Below, one piece after another: positions 15,626-23,338 of a DNA stretch of 64,000 bases. The DNA is from Hymenobacter duratus (GTDB taxonomy: Bacteria > Bacteroidota > Bacteroidia > Cytophagales > Hymenobacteraceae). The stretch lies in NCBI RefSeq assembly GCF_014698995.1, contig NZ_JACWZZ010000002.1, forward strand, positions 1,219,425 to 1,283,424, in the 5' to 3' direction. The notes below the pieces were generated by a model. The model was not told where the DNA came from. It saw only the letters and a list, made by a program, of their open reading frames with translations, and did not search any database. The position numbers and the translations under genes were made by a program. How positions within the stretch are numbered: the stretch's first letter is position 1; every line of letters begins with the position of its first letter.

Positions 15626-16588
15626 ATGCGCCGCCTGTTGCTTCCTTTGCCTCTGTTGTTTTTCGGGTTCCTGGGCTCCGGTTTTCAACCCTTTCAGGTT
15701 GAGCCAAAGCCGTTTGGCAAGACGCCTTCCGGTATCGAATACCGTATCTACCGGAAGGTGAACGGGCGCTACACGCTCCGTACTGATGTGCAACCAGCCG
15801 GTGATGCAACGTATGCCAGCCGGGTTGGCAAGGTTCTGTCGGCCCATCTGCAATACCGCACCGGCAAGGATTCGACCGTATTTAACTCGCGGCGCCAGCT
15901 TCGGGTGCCCGTGCAGATACCGTTGGCAGAGTTGAAGGTGAAGGGAGGTGTGGAGGAGGCTATGGCGCTGCTGCAAGCCGGCGACTCGGCTATTTTCCGG
16001 TTTCAGGCCGACTCCGTTTTCGCGAAGTCGTTTCGGCAGCCGGTGCCGCCGCCCGTGCGGCAGGGTGGCAACGTGCTGCAGCTACTGGTGAAGGCCAACC
16101 AGGTGATGACACCCGACGAAGCCCGCACCGAGCAGCAGCGCATGGTGGAGCTGGCCCAGCAGAAAGAAGCCGCCGAAGCCGCCCAGCGCCTGCCCAAGGA
16201 CATTGCCGCCATTCAGGCCTATGCCACCCGCAACAAACTGCCGGCCCTGCAGAAAGCGCCCGGTGGCACTTACTACATCATCACGAAGCGTGGTACCGGG
16301 CCGTTGCCGGCCCCCGGCCAGACGGTTTCGGTGCTCTACAAAGGGGCTTTGCTGAACGGCAAGGTATTCGACTCGTCGGAGAAATCCGGCGGCCGGCCGA
16401 TTGACGTGCCCATTGGCCGGGGCATGGTGATTCAGGGTTGGGACCAGGCTATTCCGCTTCTACCCAAAGGCAGCACTGCCATCCTGCTCATTCCTTCCGG
16501 GCAGGCCTATGGCACCCGCGGCGCCGGCCCCGACATCCCGGCCAACTCCATTCTTCGCTTCGACGTGGAGCTAGTGGACGTGAAGTAG
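15626..16588 (+). CDS. FKBP-type peptidyl-prolyl isomerase, two-domain, paralogue of the first
   Basis: 320 residues. Hydrophobic N terminus (MRRLLLPLPLLFFGFLGSGF) without a lipobox Cys, so secreted or membrane-anchored rather than lipidated. It has the same plan as the protein at 13501: degenerate N-terminal FKBP-like half (GIEYRIYRKVNGRYTLR, LQYRTGKDSTVFNSR, ELKVKGGVEEA), charged helical linker, then a full FKBP domain (VLYKGALLNGKVFDSSEK, VIQGWDQAI, QAYGTRGAG, RFDVELVDVK). The two differ mainly in signal type. It ends 17 nt from the convergent recO stop with no obvious hairpin between them. Confidence 0.88.
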   Translation: MRRLLLPLPLLFFGFLGSGFQPFQVEPKPFGKTPSGIEYRIYRKVNGRYTLRTDVQPAGDATYASRVGKVLSAHLQYRTGKDSTVFNSRRQLRVPVQIPLAELKVKGGVEEAMALLQAGDSAIFRFQADSVFAKSFRQPVPPPVRQGGNVLQLLVKANQVMTPDEARTEQQRMVELAQQKEAAEAAQRLPKDIAAIQAYATRNKLPALQKAPGGTYYIITKRGTGPLPAPGQTVSVLYKGALLNGKVFDSSEKSGGRPIDVPIGRGMVIQGWDQAIPLLPKGSTAILLIPSGQAYGTRGAGPDIPANSILRFDVELVDVK

Positions 16589-16605
16589 CCGAAGGAGCCA
16601 GCAGC

Positions 16606-17322
16606 TTATTCCGCCAGCACTTCCGACAGAATAGACAGGGAGCGGACTTCGCCCAGCCGTTCCACGTGCAGCTGGTAGTAGCGGATAAGCACCGCCAGCA
16701 GCTCGCGGCGTATGCGGCCATTGGGCACGGTGGCGTGCGCCGGGTTGCGGAGCAGCTCGTCAAAACACTGCTCAAACTCCTGCAGGCGCAGCACCGCCGG
16801 GCCACTGCCCTGCGCGGTAGGCACGGTAGCGGCAAAAGCCACCTGCGTTGTAATTTCCTCGCCGCTTTCCACGCCGAAACCCAGGTAGTGAGCCAGACCC
16901 AGCAAAAAGGTCAGCGCGAAGTTTTCGTGGCCGCTGGTCTGCTGGTCGAAGGTCAGCAGGCTGTCATGCAGAAACCGGAACAGCGGCTCGTTTTCCTCTT
17001 CTTCCAGCAGCGCGTGGCCCAGAATTTCGGATAGCACCAGCGCCACGCTGCTTTTCTGCACATCGTACGGCAGGCTGCTGTACGGCTCGGCGCAGCGAAA
17101 CTCCGAAAGACGGGTGAGGCCGCCGGTGCGGGACGTATAAGCCACCAGCTCCAGCAGCGTGAGCGGCTGAAACAGGGCAATTCGGCCCGGGGGCTTGGCT
17201 TTGCGCACGCCATTCACTACGTAGCTCTGCACACCCAGCCGCTCGGTGTATACCCGCGCAATGATGCTGGTTTCCCGGTATCGGATATAGCTTAGAACAA
17301 TACCTCGGGTTTTGATTAGCAT
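16606..17322 (-). CDS. recO: DNA repair protein RecO
   Basis: 238 residues. The N-terminal OB fold begins MLIKTRGIVLSYIRYRETSIIARVYTERLG, the characteristic RecO opening. A helical C-terminal domain follows, without a four-Cys zinc site. RecO loads RecA onto SSB-coated single-stranded DNA with RecR. Start ATG at 17322. It lies downstream of porZ on the same strand, separated by 87 nt that hold a small imperfect inverted repeat. Convergent with the last FKBP gene. Confidence 0.93.
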   Translation of the reverse strand: MLIKTRGIVLSYIRYRETSIIARVYTERLGVQSYVVNGVRKAKPPGRIALFQPLTLLELVAYTSRTGGLTRLSEFRCAEPYSSLPYDVQKSSVALVLSEILGHALLEEEENEPLFRFLHDSLLTFDQQTSGHENFALTFLLGLAHYLGFGVESGEEITTQVAFAATVPTAQGSGPAVLRLQEFEQCFDELLRNPAHATVPNGRIRRELLAVLIRYYQLHVERLGEVRSLSILSEVLAE

Positions 17323-17352
17323 GGCGTAACTAGTTAAGACTTACTTGTTGAA

Positions 17353-17393
17353 TGGCTGAGTGCTGAACGACCAACCAGTTAACAATTCAGCCA
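17353..17393. repeat. Imperfect inverted repeat between porZ and recO
   Basis: TGGCTGA (17353-17359) and TCAGCCA (17387-17393) as arms, with TTAACAAT near the right arm. Same layout as the element at 6250-6332. Confidence 0.45.
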
Positions 17394-17409
17394 CTCCGTT
17401 TTCGAGCTC

Positions 17410-19719
17410 CTACTGCTCTACTACGGCAATCTTGCTGATGCAGCCGTTCTTGCCTTCCGCATCCGACGAAAGCACCAGATACACTCCCGACCGTACTTTG
17501 CGGCCGTTGTAGTCGGCCAGGTTCCAGATGACGGTGCCGCCGGTGGCAGTGGTCTGGAACACCAACTTGCCGGTGACATCCGTGATTTTGACGATGCCGT
17601 TGTTGGACAGCCCCGACACGCCCACCTGCCCCGTGAAATTGGTGCGCACCGGATTAGGAGTCACTTTCGCGCATTGCGGGGTGCCTTCCGTAACCGTAGC
17701 CGAGCCTTTGTATGATACGACGCCGGCCACCGTAGCGGCAAATACTTCCCCGGTTTTGTCGTTCACGGCCACATCCACAATCTGGTTGCTGGGCAGCGGG
17801 CTGTTGGCGGTGGTGAAATGGTGCACCACGGCGGTGCCGTCTTCGCTGAGCAGCCACAGGCCCCGGTCGGTGCCGAACCACTTGCGGTTGGCCCCATCTA
17901 CTGCCACGGCGCGCACCACTTCTTCGTTCAGGGCCGGAAACCGGTCGAGGATGGGGGTAGTGAAAGCAGGGCGGGCGTCCGTGAAGGCCGAGCTTGGGTC
18001 GTCGAATACGGCAATGCCTTTGTCCGTAGCAACCCAGATAGCGCCTTTCCGGTCCTTGGCCAGCGCGTAAATCGTGTTCGAAGGCAGGCCATTGGCTTGC
18101 GAGAAATAGACCGGCGGCGTTTTGTTCACATCATCGTAGGCCATCAGGCCAGCACCCAGCTTACGCGCCTGCGACACCCACACTGCCCCAAAATCGTCGA
18201 GCACCAGCCGGTCCAGGTTATCGAAGCCGGGATAGAACGGAATGGTGCGCCACGTTTCCGTGCTGGGAGTCAGCACGTGCAGGCCGGAGCGGCTGGGCTG
18301 CTCCGGATGGCGTGTGGCCACCCATACGTCGCCGTTGGGCGCCGCAGCCACGTCCGTCACGCGGGTGTAGGGCTGCCCCGGAATAGCACTTATGAGCGGG
18401 CTGTTGGCGGGCGTGTAGAGCGTGAAATCCCCGGGAGCTTTCCAGCGGAGCAGTCCGTCGCCGTAGCTGCCCACGTACAGCGTGCCATCCGGCGTGCGGG
18501 CGCCCCGGGTAATGTCCTTGACGTTGGGATACTGCGTTGCCGAAGGGTAGGTTTCGCTGGTGTAGTTAGTCCAGCGCCCATCCGTGTACTCATAAAAGCC
18601 CGAGCGGCGCTCCTGCTGGGTATAGGCCAGGTCGAAGCCCCCCGTAAACACGTCCACCGTATTGCTGCGGGCATCGACCAGCAACCCGAACGCCTGCTGC
18701 GTCTGGGGCGCATTGGCCATAAACGATTCGTACGTGTTCCGGTCGGTGGTTCGGAGCAGGCCGCGCTGCAGATCGGCTATGTAAATGGCGCCATTCCTGG
18801 CCCGCAGGCTGTACCTTGGAGCCGGGAAAGCAGCGTTGCTGAGCACCGTTACGGCGTTGCTGGTAGTGTTTAGTAAGGAAATCTTCGTGTTGTCGGTGCA
18901 GAGCAGCCCGGCCGCGGAAGAAGTGAGGCTATTGTAGGCATCGGCGTACACCTCATAAATCGGCTCCCAGACAGAGCCGGAGCGGTACCGCAGAATATTG
19001 CCGAAAGTACGGCCAGCGTATACCTGCCCTCGGTGCGTGACCAGGGTTTTGAACGTCCCGTCATTGGCCGGTATGTCCAGTGTCCAGGCCCGATAGTCGG
19101 CCAGATTGGCGGTGAGGCTGGCGTGGTGCAGGCCCTTGTCGGTAGCGGCAAAGATAACTCCGCCCGAAACGGTGGTAGCGTACACTTTCACCCCTGCTCC
19201 CAGCGGCCCGATATTGGAATACGTGTCGCGCACTTCCAGCTTGCCCAGGTCCACCACTACAATACCGAAGTCGCAGGCCAGGTAGGCCCGCGGCCCGCTG
19301 AAGCTGATGGAATTAATGGCTTTGCTGCCCGAAAGCTGCTTGCGCTGAATGTCGCTGATGTTGCGGATGCGGCTGGCATCGGCGCTGATCAGGTCCAGAT
19401 TGGCATCCTGATAGGCTACCAGCAGCTGCTGGCTCACCGAGTCGTAGGCAATGGTTTTTGCCCCGACGCTATTCAGGCCGTCGCGGCTGGAGAGCATCGT
19501 GGTGGTGGTGGTCTGCTTGTCGAAATAGTAGAAGGAATTGTCGGCGACTACGTAGATGCGGCTACCGGCATCGGCCAGCACGCGGGCTCCGCTGGTGGGC
19601 AGGTGCAGCTGCCAGTCGCCAAAGCCTACGCTCTGCGCCTGTAGCACAGCCGGCGCGGCCAGCAGAGAAGTCACCAATAAAACGACACGGAATTGGAGCG
19701 CGCGTAGCAGACGAATCAT
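17410..19719 (-). CDS. porZ: T9SS accessory surface protein PorZ
   Basis: 769 residues from the ATG at 19719 (MIRLLRALQFRVVLLVTSLLAAP, a signal peptide); P. gingivalis PorZ has 776. After DWQLHLPTSGARVLADAGSRIY come two seven-bladed propellers, with blades such as YVGSYGDGLLRW, VWVATDKGIAVFDD and KWFGTDRGLWLL. It ends in a T9SS C-terminal sorting domain (VKITDVTGKLVFQ ... GRKVRSGVYLVLSS). PorZ is part of the attachment complex with PorU and PorV and brings anionic LPS to the sortase. Gene order tdk-porZ-recO on one strand. Longer in-frame starts up to 19953 run into the tdk gene and are rejected. Confidence 0.88.
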   Translation of the reverse strand: MIRLLRALQFRVVLLVTSLLAAPAVLQAQSVGFGDWQLHLPTSGARVLADAGSRIYVVADNSFYYFDKQTTTTTMLSSRDGLNSVGAKTIAYDSVSQQLLVAYQDANLDLISADASRIRNISDIQRKQLSGSKAINSISFSGPRAYLACDFGIVVVDLGKLEVRDTYSNIGPLGAGVKVYATTVSGGVIFAATDKGLHHASLTANLADYRAWTLDIPANDGTFKTLVTHRGQVYAGRTFGNILRYRSGSVWEPIYEVYADAYNSLTSSAAGLLCTDNTKISLLNTTSNAVTVLSNAAFPAPRYSLRARNGAIYIADLQRGLLRTTDRNTYESFMANAPQTQQAFGLLVDARSNTVDVFTGGFDLAYTQQERRSGFYEYTDGRWTNYTSETYPSATQYPNVKDITRGARTPDGTLYVGSYGDGLLRWKAPGDFTLYTPANSPLISAIPGQPYTRVTDVAAAPNGDVWVATRHPEQPSRSGLHVLTPSTETWRTIPFYPGFDNLDRLVLDDFGAVWVSQARKLGAGLMAYDDVNKTPPVYFSQANGLPSNTIYALAKDRKGAIWVATDKGIAVFDDPSSAFTDARPAFTTPILDRFPALNEEVVRAVAVDGANRKWFGTDRGLWLLSEDGTAVVHHFTTANSPLPSNQIVDVAVNDKTGEVFAATVAGVVSYKGSATVTEGTPQCAKVTPNPVRTNFTGQVGVSGLSNNGIVKITDVTGKLVFQTTATGGTVIWNLADYNGRKVRSGVYLVLSSDAEGKNGCISKIAVVEQ

Positions 19720-19784
19720 GGGCAAAAAATGGCAGTATGGCAGTAATGAACTATAACCGGCTGCATAACGCCCGGCGCCGGGAA

Positions 19785-20408
19785 TTAGTGCTTGTGAGAC
19801 GCCGCCGTTTCCAGCGTCGATTTTTCCTGCATGCCTTCCAGAAAACAGGGCCGGCAGCGGGCCTCGTACACATCCGTTTCGCCCAGCAGAATCTTGTCTT
19901 CGGAAGCGGCCATGCGAAAGGAATACGAGGCAATTTCGCCGCAGCAGACGCATACCGCGTGCACTTTGGTCACGTACTCAGCCACGGCCATCAGAGCCGG
20001 CATGGGGCCGAAAGGCTTGCCCAGAAAGTCCATGTCGAGGCCGGCCACGATAACGCGGGAGCCGTGGTTGGCCAGCTGCACGCACACGTCCACGAGGCTC
20101 TCATCGAAGAATTGGGCCTCATCGATGCCGACCACGTCGCAGCCGCCGGCCAGTAGCAGGATTTCCTGCGCCAGCGGCACCGGCGTAGAGCGGATGCTGG
20201 TGGCATTGTGCGACACCACATCCTCAACGTGGTAGCGCGTATCCAGCGCGGGCTTGAAGATTTCGACCCGCTGCCGGGCTATTTTGGCGCGGTTGAGGCG
20301 GCGGATCAGCTCCTCGGTCTTACCCGAAAACATGGAGCCGCATACCACTTCAATCCAGCCCCGGCGGGGTACATCACGGCCATTGCCGACACGGGGTTCA
20401 ATAAACAC
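19785..20408 (-). CDS. tdk: Thymidine kinase
   Basis: 207 residues from a GTG at 20408 ([10 protein letters not shown]), the usual size for this type II enzyme. It phosphorylates thymidine with ATP in the salvage pathway. P-loop [19 protein letters not shown] with the catalytic Glu; zinc ribbon Cys pairs in CVCCG and CRPC; lasso-region [17 protein letters not shown] frame extension to 20525 lacks homology. Possible promoter TTG, 21 nt, TACTTTAG lies in the 217 nt upstream (about 20495-20465, minus strand), but it is imperfect. Followed 65 nt later by porZ. Confidence 0.93.
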   Translation of the reverse strand: MFIEPRVGNGRDVPRRGWIEVVCGSMFSGKTEELIRRLNRAKIARQRVEIFKPALDTRYHVEDVVSHNATSIRSTPVPLAQEILLLAGGCDVVGIDEAQFFDESLVDVCVQLANHGSRVIVAGLDMDFLGKPFGPMPALMAVAEYVTKVHAVCVCCGEIASYSFRMAASEDKILLGETDVYEARCRPCFLEGMQEKSTLETAASHKH

Positions 20409-20625
20409 AGACTTGTCAGTTGCAGGTTGCCAATTGCCCGGGAGCAGACACCCACCGGAACATCTAAAGTACGGCTTTCGACGGGTTAGCTCCAACCCTC
20501 TGCTGCCGGGTTTGTCCCGAAGCACACAGCCTCAGGAGGTTGCCACCAACACAAGCGCATGCCCCGAATATTCAGCCGGCCGCATAGCGCCCCTCCTGCC
20601 GGACTGCTACAGAATAAAAGCGCTT

Positions 20626-20952
20626 CTAAAGCGTATACTGCATGTGCGGCAGCATTGTAGCGGTGGGCACGCTTCCTGTCACGTGGCCTTCAGCCAGCCG
20701 GGCTTGGCACGTTAGCCGTTCTAGGGGCAGCAAACGGCCGGCGTCGAGGTAACGCAACTCCGGGCCGGTGGGCGGCGTTAGGCCCTCGGCACCGCTCGTA
20801 ACAATGAGGCGGCAGGTGGTGCAACGACCTTTCGCGCCGCATGCGTGCATCCAGTCGTGGCCAGCGGCTTGCAGGGCGGCCAGCAGGGTGGCGCCGGCCG
20901 GCACAGGCACGGCCGCAGCAGCAGGCAGGTTTTGCACGGTGAGCGTAGGCAT
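20626..20952 (-). CDS. 2Fe-2S ferredoxin
   Basis: 108 residues from the ATG at 20952 (MPTLTVQNLP). The fold is the plant/adrenodoxin type, with cluster ligands in HACGAKGRCTTCRL (C-x5-C-x2-C) and a fourth Cys in LERLTCQARL. The fourth Cys lies in the usual C-terminal loop, so a complete [2Fe-2S] site is expected. Electron partner unknown. Divergent from the uncharacterised gene starting at 20989, with only 36 nt between. A separate ISC-type ferredoxin lies at 40529-40861; the two are not close paralogues. Confidence 0.9.
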   Translation of the reverse strand: MPTLTVQNLPAAAAVPVPAGATLLAALQAAGHDWMHACGAKGRCTTCRLIVTSGAEGLTPPTGPELRYLDAGRLLPLERLTCQARLAEGHVTGSVPTATMLPHMQYTL

Positions 20953-20988
20953 TTTCCTTAACTTTCTGGCCTGAATCAGGTGTTTTCG

Positions 20989-22188
20989 ATGAACAACAAA
21001 GATAACGCGACCTTTCGCGAACAATACGGCCGCCGGCTGGCCACCCAACTCTGCGACCAGCACTTCGGCGCCCGCCCCACTGCCACCCTCGATGGGCCGG
21101 CAGTGCTACGCTTCACGCCCATCCGGCAGGTAAATCTGTTTGTGGTGCAGCAGCTTCTGGCGCAGTGGACCCAGGAAATGGCCCGCCTACGCAGCCCCTA
21201 CTTCGATTTCGAGGCCGAAGACGTGCGCCAGTCCCTCACGCAGTTTATGAATGTGCTGTCGCGCCGTATCAAGCTGGCGCGCCCCACTTTCGAACCGTTG
21301 CTGGCCCGCGCCATCACCGACACACTGGCTATTCCGCTGGACCCGGCCACTACATTCGAGCAGAAGCTACTGGGCACACTGGCTACAGCCACACCCGAGC
21401 AGCTGCGCGACGCGTTGCGCTATCTGGATGTGGACAAAGTTTTTTATCAGGATTTTCTGGAGTCGCTGCCCGCGGGCACCGCGCAGCCCCAGGAAGCGCT
21501 GCTGAAGCGGTTTGCGCTTTACCAGGAGGCGAACTACAAGCATCACGAGCCCCTGGCCAAGCTGGTGGAAGAGTTTAACGCGCTGCTGCCGCTGACCGAA
21601 GACAAGTTGCAAGGCACGGTGCCGGCAGTTACCGCTCCACCGGTGGTAGCTGCTCCTACTCCGTCTACCCCATCTCCGATCCCGGCACCGCCCGCTCCGC
21701 CTGTGGTACCCCAGCCGGTTCCGCAGGCAGCACCAGCAGTAGCGCATGCACCAGAAACAGCAACTGCAGCCAGGCCCCAAGTGGCGGCTCCTGCTGCCGT
21801 AGCGGTAGCGACTGTGCCCGTCAGCAGCAACACGGAAACCGCAGCTATACCTCTCTACGAAAAGCTCAAGGCCGGCCAGCCGGCAACGGCTCCTCTCAGC
21901 GAAACGCTGCGCCCTGAGCGCGCCGCCTCTACTCTGGCGGATCAGGCACCCAAAGTCGAAACCCTGCGCGAGGCTATTTCCATCAACCAGCGTTTCAGCT
22001 TCATCAACGAGCTGTTCAGTGGCGAAAACATGGAGTACCACGCCGCTATTCAGCACCTAGACACGCTGCCCGACGCCGACACGGCCAAAAGCTACGTCAC
22101 GCAGGACCTGGCCGGCAAGCACGATTGGAGCCGCAAAGACGAGCACGTCGCTAAGCTGCTGAAGCTGATTGACCGCAAATTCGCCTGA
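20989..22188 (+). CDS. Conserved Bacteroidota protein of unknown function
   Basis: 399 residues from the ATG at 20989. The N-terminal 200 residues are an alpha-helical domain. A Pro/Ala/Val-rich disordered linker follows (about 210-285). A C-terminal helical module (FSFINELFSGENMEYHAAI ... AKSYVTQDLAGKHDWSRKD ... VAKLLKLIDRKF) resembles a tail seen in other uncharacterised Bacteroidota proteins. No signal peptide and no catalytic motif, so it is cytosolic. The disordered linker between two helical ends suggests a tethering or adaptor role (inference). The stop is followed 15 nt later by a 33-bp inverted repeat. Confidence 0.8.
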   Translation: MNNKDNATFREQYGRRLATQLCDQHFGARPTATLDGPAVLRFTPIRQVNLFVVQQLLAQWTQEMARLRSPYFDFEAEDVRQSLTQFMNVLSRRIKLARPTFEPLLARAITDTLAIPLDPATTFEQKLLGTLATATPEQLRDALRYLDVDKVFYQDFLESLPAGTAQPQEALLKRFALYQEANYKHHEPLAKLVEEFNALLPLTEDKLQGTVPAVTAPPVVAAPTPSTPSPIPAPPAPPVVPQPVPQAAPAVAHAPETATAARPQVAAPAAVAVATVPVSSNTETAAIPLYEKLKAGQPATAPLSETLRPERAASTLADQAPKVETLREAISINQRFSFINELFSGENMEYHAAIQHLDTLPDADTAKSYVTQDLAGKHDWSRKDEHVAKLLKLIDRKFA

Positions 22189-22203
22189 TTTCTACCGCCG
22201 GCG

Positions 22204-22281
22204 CGTCATGCGGAACGAAGCGGAAGGAGTAGACTGGCAATGCCCTGGCAGTCTACTCCTTCCGCTTCGTTCCGCATGACG
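22204..22281. repeat. 33-bp perfect inverted repeat (REP-like element)
   Basis: Arms 22204-22236 and 22249-22281 are perfectly complementary around a 12-nt loop. The outer end reads CGTCATGCGGAACGAAGC. No T-run follows the hairpin, so it is not a typical terminator. Its outer sequence resembles the elements at 29797 and 46818. Confidence 0.8.
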
Positions 22282-22296
22282 TTTTCTACCCCTTCG

Positions 22297-23334
22297 ATGC
22301 CTGACGTTTCCTTCCTCACTTCCCGCTGGCGGCGGTGGCTCCTAGTGTATCTGCTGGCGCTGGGCGTACTGGCCGGCCCGGCCTATACCATGTACGTGCA
22401 CTACGACTTCTCTCACTCACTCGATACGCGCAGCTACCTGAGCATGGCACGGGGCGAGTTTGAGGGCGTAAGCATCACGCGCCGCTACCGGGTGCTGGTG
22501 CCGGCCGCGGCGGCCGTAGTGGCCTGGCCGCTGGAACAGGCCTATGCCCGCGTCTGGCCGCAGCGCGCCACCTCCGACTGGCCGCTACGGCTGGCGTTTT
22601 ATGTAGTGAATATGGCGCTACTGGCGGCAACGGGCGTGGTTCTGTTTGAGACATGCCGGCTTTATGGGGCCACACTGGCTGCAGCGGCGTTGGCGGTAGT
22701 GGCGGTGCTGTGCAGCCGCTGGGCCGTGTACACTGCCGGCCTGCCTCTCGTAGACAGCCTGTATCTGCTGGTTTTCGCGCTGGCCTTCTATGCGCCGCGC
22801 GCCGGCTCCGGTGTAGCTCTGGTGGCCGTGCTGGTGATGGGCCCGCAGGCAAAGGAGTCATTTGTGTTTCTGGTGCCGTGGCTGCTGCTGTTTGGCAGGC
22901 CGGCGCTGGGTTGGGCCCGGCAGTTGGGCTGGCTGGTGTTGGGCGGCGCGCTGGCCATGGGCGTGCGCTACTGGATTGATGCCCGCATCGGCGCACCGCC
23001 GGCCGAGAGTGTGAGCAATGCGCTGGACCATGTGCATAACATCACCTACTCGCTCCGGCGACTGTTTTCGGTGAAGGGGGCCGGCGAAATCTTCAGCATT
23101 TTCGGGTTCTTCTGGCTGGCGCTGCTGGCTGGCTGGCGCGGTGGCGCCACCGCCCGTCGGCAATGGCTGCAGCCTGTCGGTTGGGCGGGGGCTGGGCTGA
23201 TGGCCGTGGTTGTGGTACACATGCTGCTGTCCGGCGACCTGGGCCGCATGGGCTACTTAGGCGCACCGGTTTTTGCGGTGGCCTTCTCGCTGGTACTCAC
23301 CCAAAAGCCGTGGCTGAAGCAACAGCAGCCGTAG
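22297..23334 (+). CDS. Polytopic membrane protein, GT-C-like
   Basis: 345 residues from the ATG at 22297 (MPDVSFLTSRWRRWLL). Earlier in-frame Met codons translate the inverted repeat and are rejected. Eight or nine hydrophobic segments. A conserved-looking first periplasmic loop reads SHSLDTRSYLSMARGEFEGV, then RYRVLVPAAA, the plan of GT-C-type or EpsG-like membrane glycosyltransferases with an Asp near helix 1. Function is inference only. Its stop is four nt from the stop of the convergent membrane protein, with no hairpin between. Confidence 0.78.
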   Translation: MPDVSFLTSRWRRWLLVYLLALGVLAGPAYTMYVHYDFSHSLDTRSYLSMARGEFEGVSITRRYRVLVPAAAAVVAWPLEQAYARVWPQRATSDWPLRLAFYVVNMALLAATGVVLFETCRLYGATLAAAALAVVAVLCSRWAVYTAGLPLVDSLYLLVFALAFYAPRAGSGVALVAVLVMGPQAKESFVFLVPWLLLFGRPALGWARQLGWLVLGGALAMGVRYWIDARIGAPPAESVSNALDHVHNITYSLRRLFSVKGAGEIFSIFGFFWLALLAGWRGGATARRQWLQPVGWAGAGLMAVVVVHMLLSGDLGRMGYLGAPVFAVAFSLVLTQKPWLKQQQP

Positions 23335-23338
23335 TCTG

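Noticed and set aside
17818..18873. Open frame of about 350 codons on the plus strand
   Set aside because: Antisense to porZ, with no recognisable domain.
20626..20952. Ferredoxin at 20.6 kb as a duplicate of the ISC ferredoxin at 40.5 kb
   Set aside because: Both have the C-x5-C-x2-C pattern, but the surrounding sequence and the fourth-Cys context differ, so they are separate types.
22240..22296. N-terminal extension of the membrane protein (MPWQSTPSASFRMT)
   Set aside because: It is the translation of the 33-bp inverted repeat; the real start is the ATG at 22297.
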